A stretch of 64,000 nt of DNA, taken from assembly GCF_035989245.1 (NCBI RefSeq), contig NZ_JAYMFF010000010.1:1-64000 (forward strand), given 5' to 3'. The notes under the pieces are model-generated. The model searched no databases. It was given only the letters and a program-made list of their open reading frames with translations, and had not been told where the DNA came from. The translations under genes and the position numbers were made by a program. This DNA is from Adlercreutzia wanghongyangiae. Lineage in GTDB: Bacteria; Actinomycetota; Coriobacteriia; Coriobacteriales; Eggerthellaceae. This document shows positions 59,301 to 62,300 of the stretch, in pieces (position 1 is the first letter of the stretch; every line of letters starts with the position of its first letter).

Positions 59301-62300
59301 CGTTCAGGTTGGCGTCCTTGCCCACCGTCGGCGTCACGGGCACCGTGGCGCCGTCCAGGGTGTAGGAGCCGACCGCGCTCACGTACTTCGAGGAAGCGCC
59401 CGCGGGCAGGTTGCCGTCGGGGAACGGGTCGGTCAGCTTCACGATCTGGGTGGTGTCGGTGGCGTTGCGGTAGGTGGTGGTGTAGGTGACATCCACCAGC
59501 TCGTCCTCGTTGTACTCCGTGAAGGCCGCGGGGGTGGCGGAATGCTGCCCCACCGTGGCCAGCACGATGTAGCCGTCGGTGAACGAGCCGGTCTCGGGCT
59601 GGCTGCCCTTCTCGTTCAGGTAATAGGTGAAGGTGCTGCCGCCGAAGTCGTTGGTGCCGTCGGCGTTCTGGGTGCCCGTCACCACGGGCGCCGCGGGATC
59701 GGCCGGCGTGGCGGCGGTCGCGGGAGCCTTGCCCGCCACCTTCACGTAGATGTCGTCGCCCTTGGCGGCGTCGCGCACCAGGGTGTACAGGTCGCCCTCG
59801 TAGTCGGCCGTGGTGGCCACGTAGGTGCCGGTGCCCTCGTCGTAACGGTAGTAGGCGGTGGCATCCGAGGACGGCACCGTGGAGGTGTCGGCCTGGCGCA
59901 TCACCGTGGTGGTCACGGGCTTGGTCATGGCATCGGAGTCGGTGCCGATGGACTGGCCCTCGTTGCCGGAACGCGTCTGGAAGGCGTCGCGGATGGTGAT
60001 GGCGTAGTCCTCGTCCAGGCTGGCCAGATCCTCTTGATCGACGCGCAGGCGGTAGCCGGCCAGACGCTTGGTCTTGTAGTCGTCGGACACGTTGCGGGTG
60101 TCGCGCGGGTCAACCACGTAGCTGGACACATCGCGGAACAGGTAGGTGCCGGCGGCCGCCTGGTCGCCCGTGTACACCTCGCGCAGCTCGGCGCCGGGGT
60201 ACAGCTGCCACTGGTACTCGTCGGAGTCTTCCACCACCCATTCCATCACGGGCACGCGCTTGCCGTCGGGCGTGGTGATCTCGATGCCGTCGTCGTTCTT
60301 CTCGAAGGCGGGATTGCCGGCCTCGTCGAGGGCCTGCTGGTACTTCACCGTGGAAGTCACGGGCGCGTAGTACCAGGTCTCCATCTTCACCTTCAGGCCG
60401 CCGTTCTGCGGGCCCTGGCCCACGCCGGTCTCGGTATCCTGCTGCAGGCCGTCGTTGTTCTCGTCGGCCCACACCTTGTCGCCCAGGTAGCCCTTGGTGC
60501 CGTCGATGTAGCCCAGGGCCAGCTTGTTCTGGCGCTTGTAGCCCTTCCACTTGGCCTTCTCGTCCTCGTACACGGCCTTGCCGTCCACCAGGGGCAGCTG
60601 GGCCTCGATGGGATAGGTGCGCGCCGAGCCGGACACGTAGCGCAGGTCGTTGTCGGACACCAGGTTGCGGGTGCCCTCGTAGAACAGGCCGTCCTGCTGG
60701 TACTCCAGCGGGTCCTGGCTCCAGGTGACCAGCGTCGGCTTGATCAGACGCGTGCTCACCGTGTCGGAGGTCTTGATCACGTAGGTATGGCCGGCCTTCA
60801 GGCGGAAGCGGAAGAAGCCGGTGTCGTCGGTGATGATCGTGGCCGGCTGACCGTCGGCGTCGTCGGCCAAAGCCGAGCTGATCACGCCATCGTTGTACTC
60901 GTACACCGAGACGCGCATGCCTTCCAGACGCTTCTCGGGCACGTAGGTGGCGCCCTTCATCTGGTCCTCGGTCTCGCCGGAGCCGGCGCCCACGGAATCC
61001 AGCAGCGAGTTGATCTCGGTGCTCTCCTCCATATCGCCGGTGGCCAGCACGTCGTCGCGGTAGGTGACGCCCTCGAAGGTGACGCCCTGGGCGATGCCCA
61101 GCTTCATCGACGTCATGCGCGCGTCGTAGTCGGCGTGGATCTTCGCGTTGTACTGGTCGGTGCCGATGTTGGCGGTGTCGTAGGCCACTTCCTCCACCTC
61201 GATGGCGGCGGTGGTCACGCGCAGGGCGGCATCGGTGCCGGCCACGTCATCGCGCTCCACGCGCTCCACGGTCACCTCGGTGTCGCCGGCGTTGGAGTAG
61301 ATGTCCTTCTGGCCGATGCTCTTCTGAGTGGGCGAGAAGTTGTAGTACTCCTCGGGGAAGGTGAAGCGCAGGCGGTAGGAGCCCGGCACCAGGTTACTGA
61401 AGATGTAGTAGCCCGGGTTGCCGTAGTAGTCGAACTTCGTGTAGGTAACGTACGGCGCGCCGCTGTCGGCGTTGATGTAGTTGTCCCAAGCGTCGCGCAG
61501 GGGCTTGCCGGTACGGGCGTCGCACTGCACCCAGCGGTCCTGGCCGCCGGTGCCGGCGTTGTTCACCAGCTGCACCACTTCGCCGTCGCGGTTCACGGGG
61601 TTGCCGTACTCGTTCAGCAGCTCCACCTTCACATCGTTGATGCCCGGGTCTTCCACCTCGGCGTCGTAGTCCAGATCCTTCAGGTGCGAGCCGTTGGCGC
61701 CGGTGTTGTCGAAGGCCTTGCCCGTGAGCGGATCGATACCGCGCAGCAGCTTGCGGCCGTTCAGGCTGGTCTGGTAGGCGCTGTTGGCACCGCCCGAGCC
61801 GTTGGCGTCCACGGTCACGTCACTGCCGTCGCGACCGAGCACGTCGTCCTCGGGGCTGCCCGACCAGTCGGAGTCGAGCCACACGTAGTCGCCGATGTAG
61901 CCGCGGCCGTCGGGAGCGTCGATGAAGGCGCCGGCGCGGCCGTTCTCGCGCAGGTAGGTGCCGGCCTCGTCGCCGGCGTCGTTCTGGTTCACGCGCACCA
62001 GCACGGAGTTCTGCTGCACCACGCTGCGCAGCTGGTTGGCGCGGGCCAGGCGCTTGTAGTAGGCCGCCAGCTCCTCGGGAGTCTTGTAGGTGTTCTCGGG
62101 GTTGCTCTCCTCGGCCTGCAGGTCCACATTCGGGTCGCCCGTCTTGGTGCCCAGGAACTTGGGCAGGTTCAGCGGGGCGTCCAGATCGTACACCAGGCGC
62201 ATGTAGCCGCGGGCCTGCACGTGCATCTCGCTCTTGGGCTGGGCCCAGATGGCGCGCAGGGCACGGGTCAGCTCGGCTTCCTTATCGGGATTCGCGTTCA

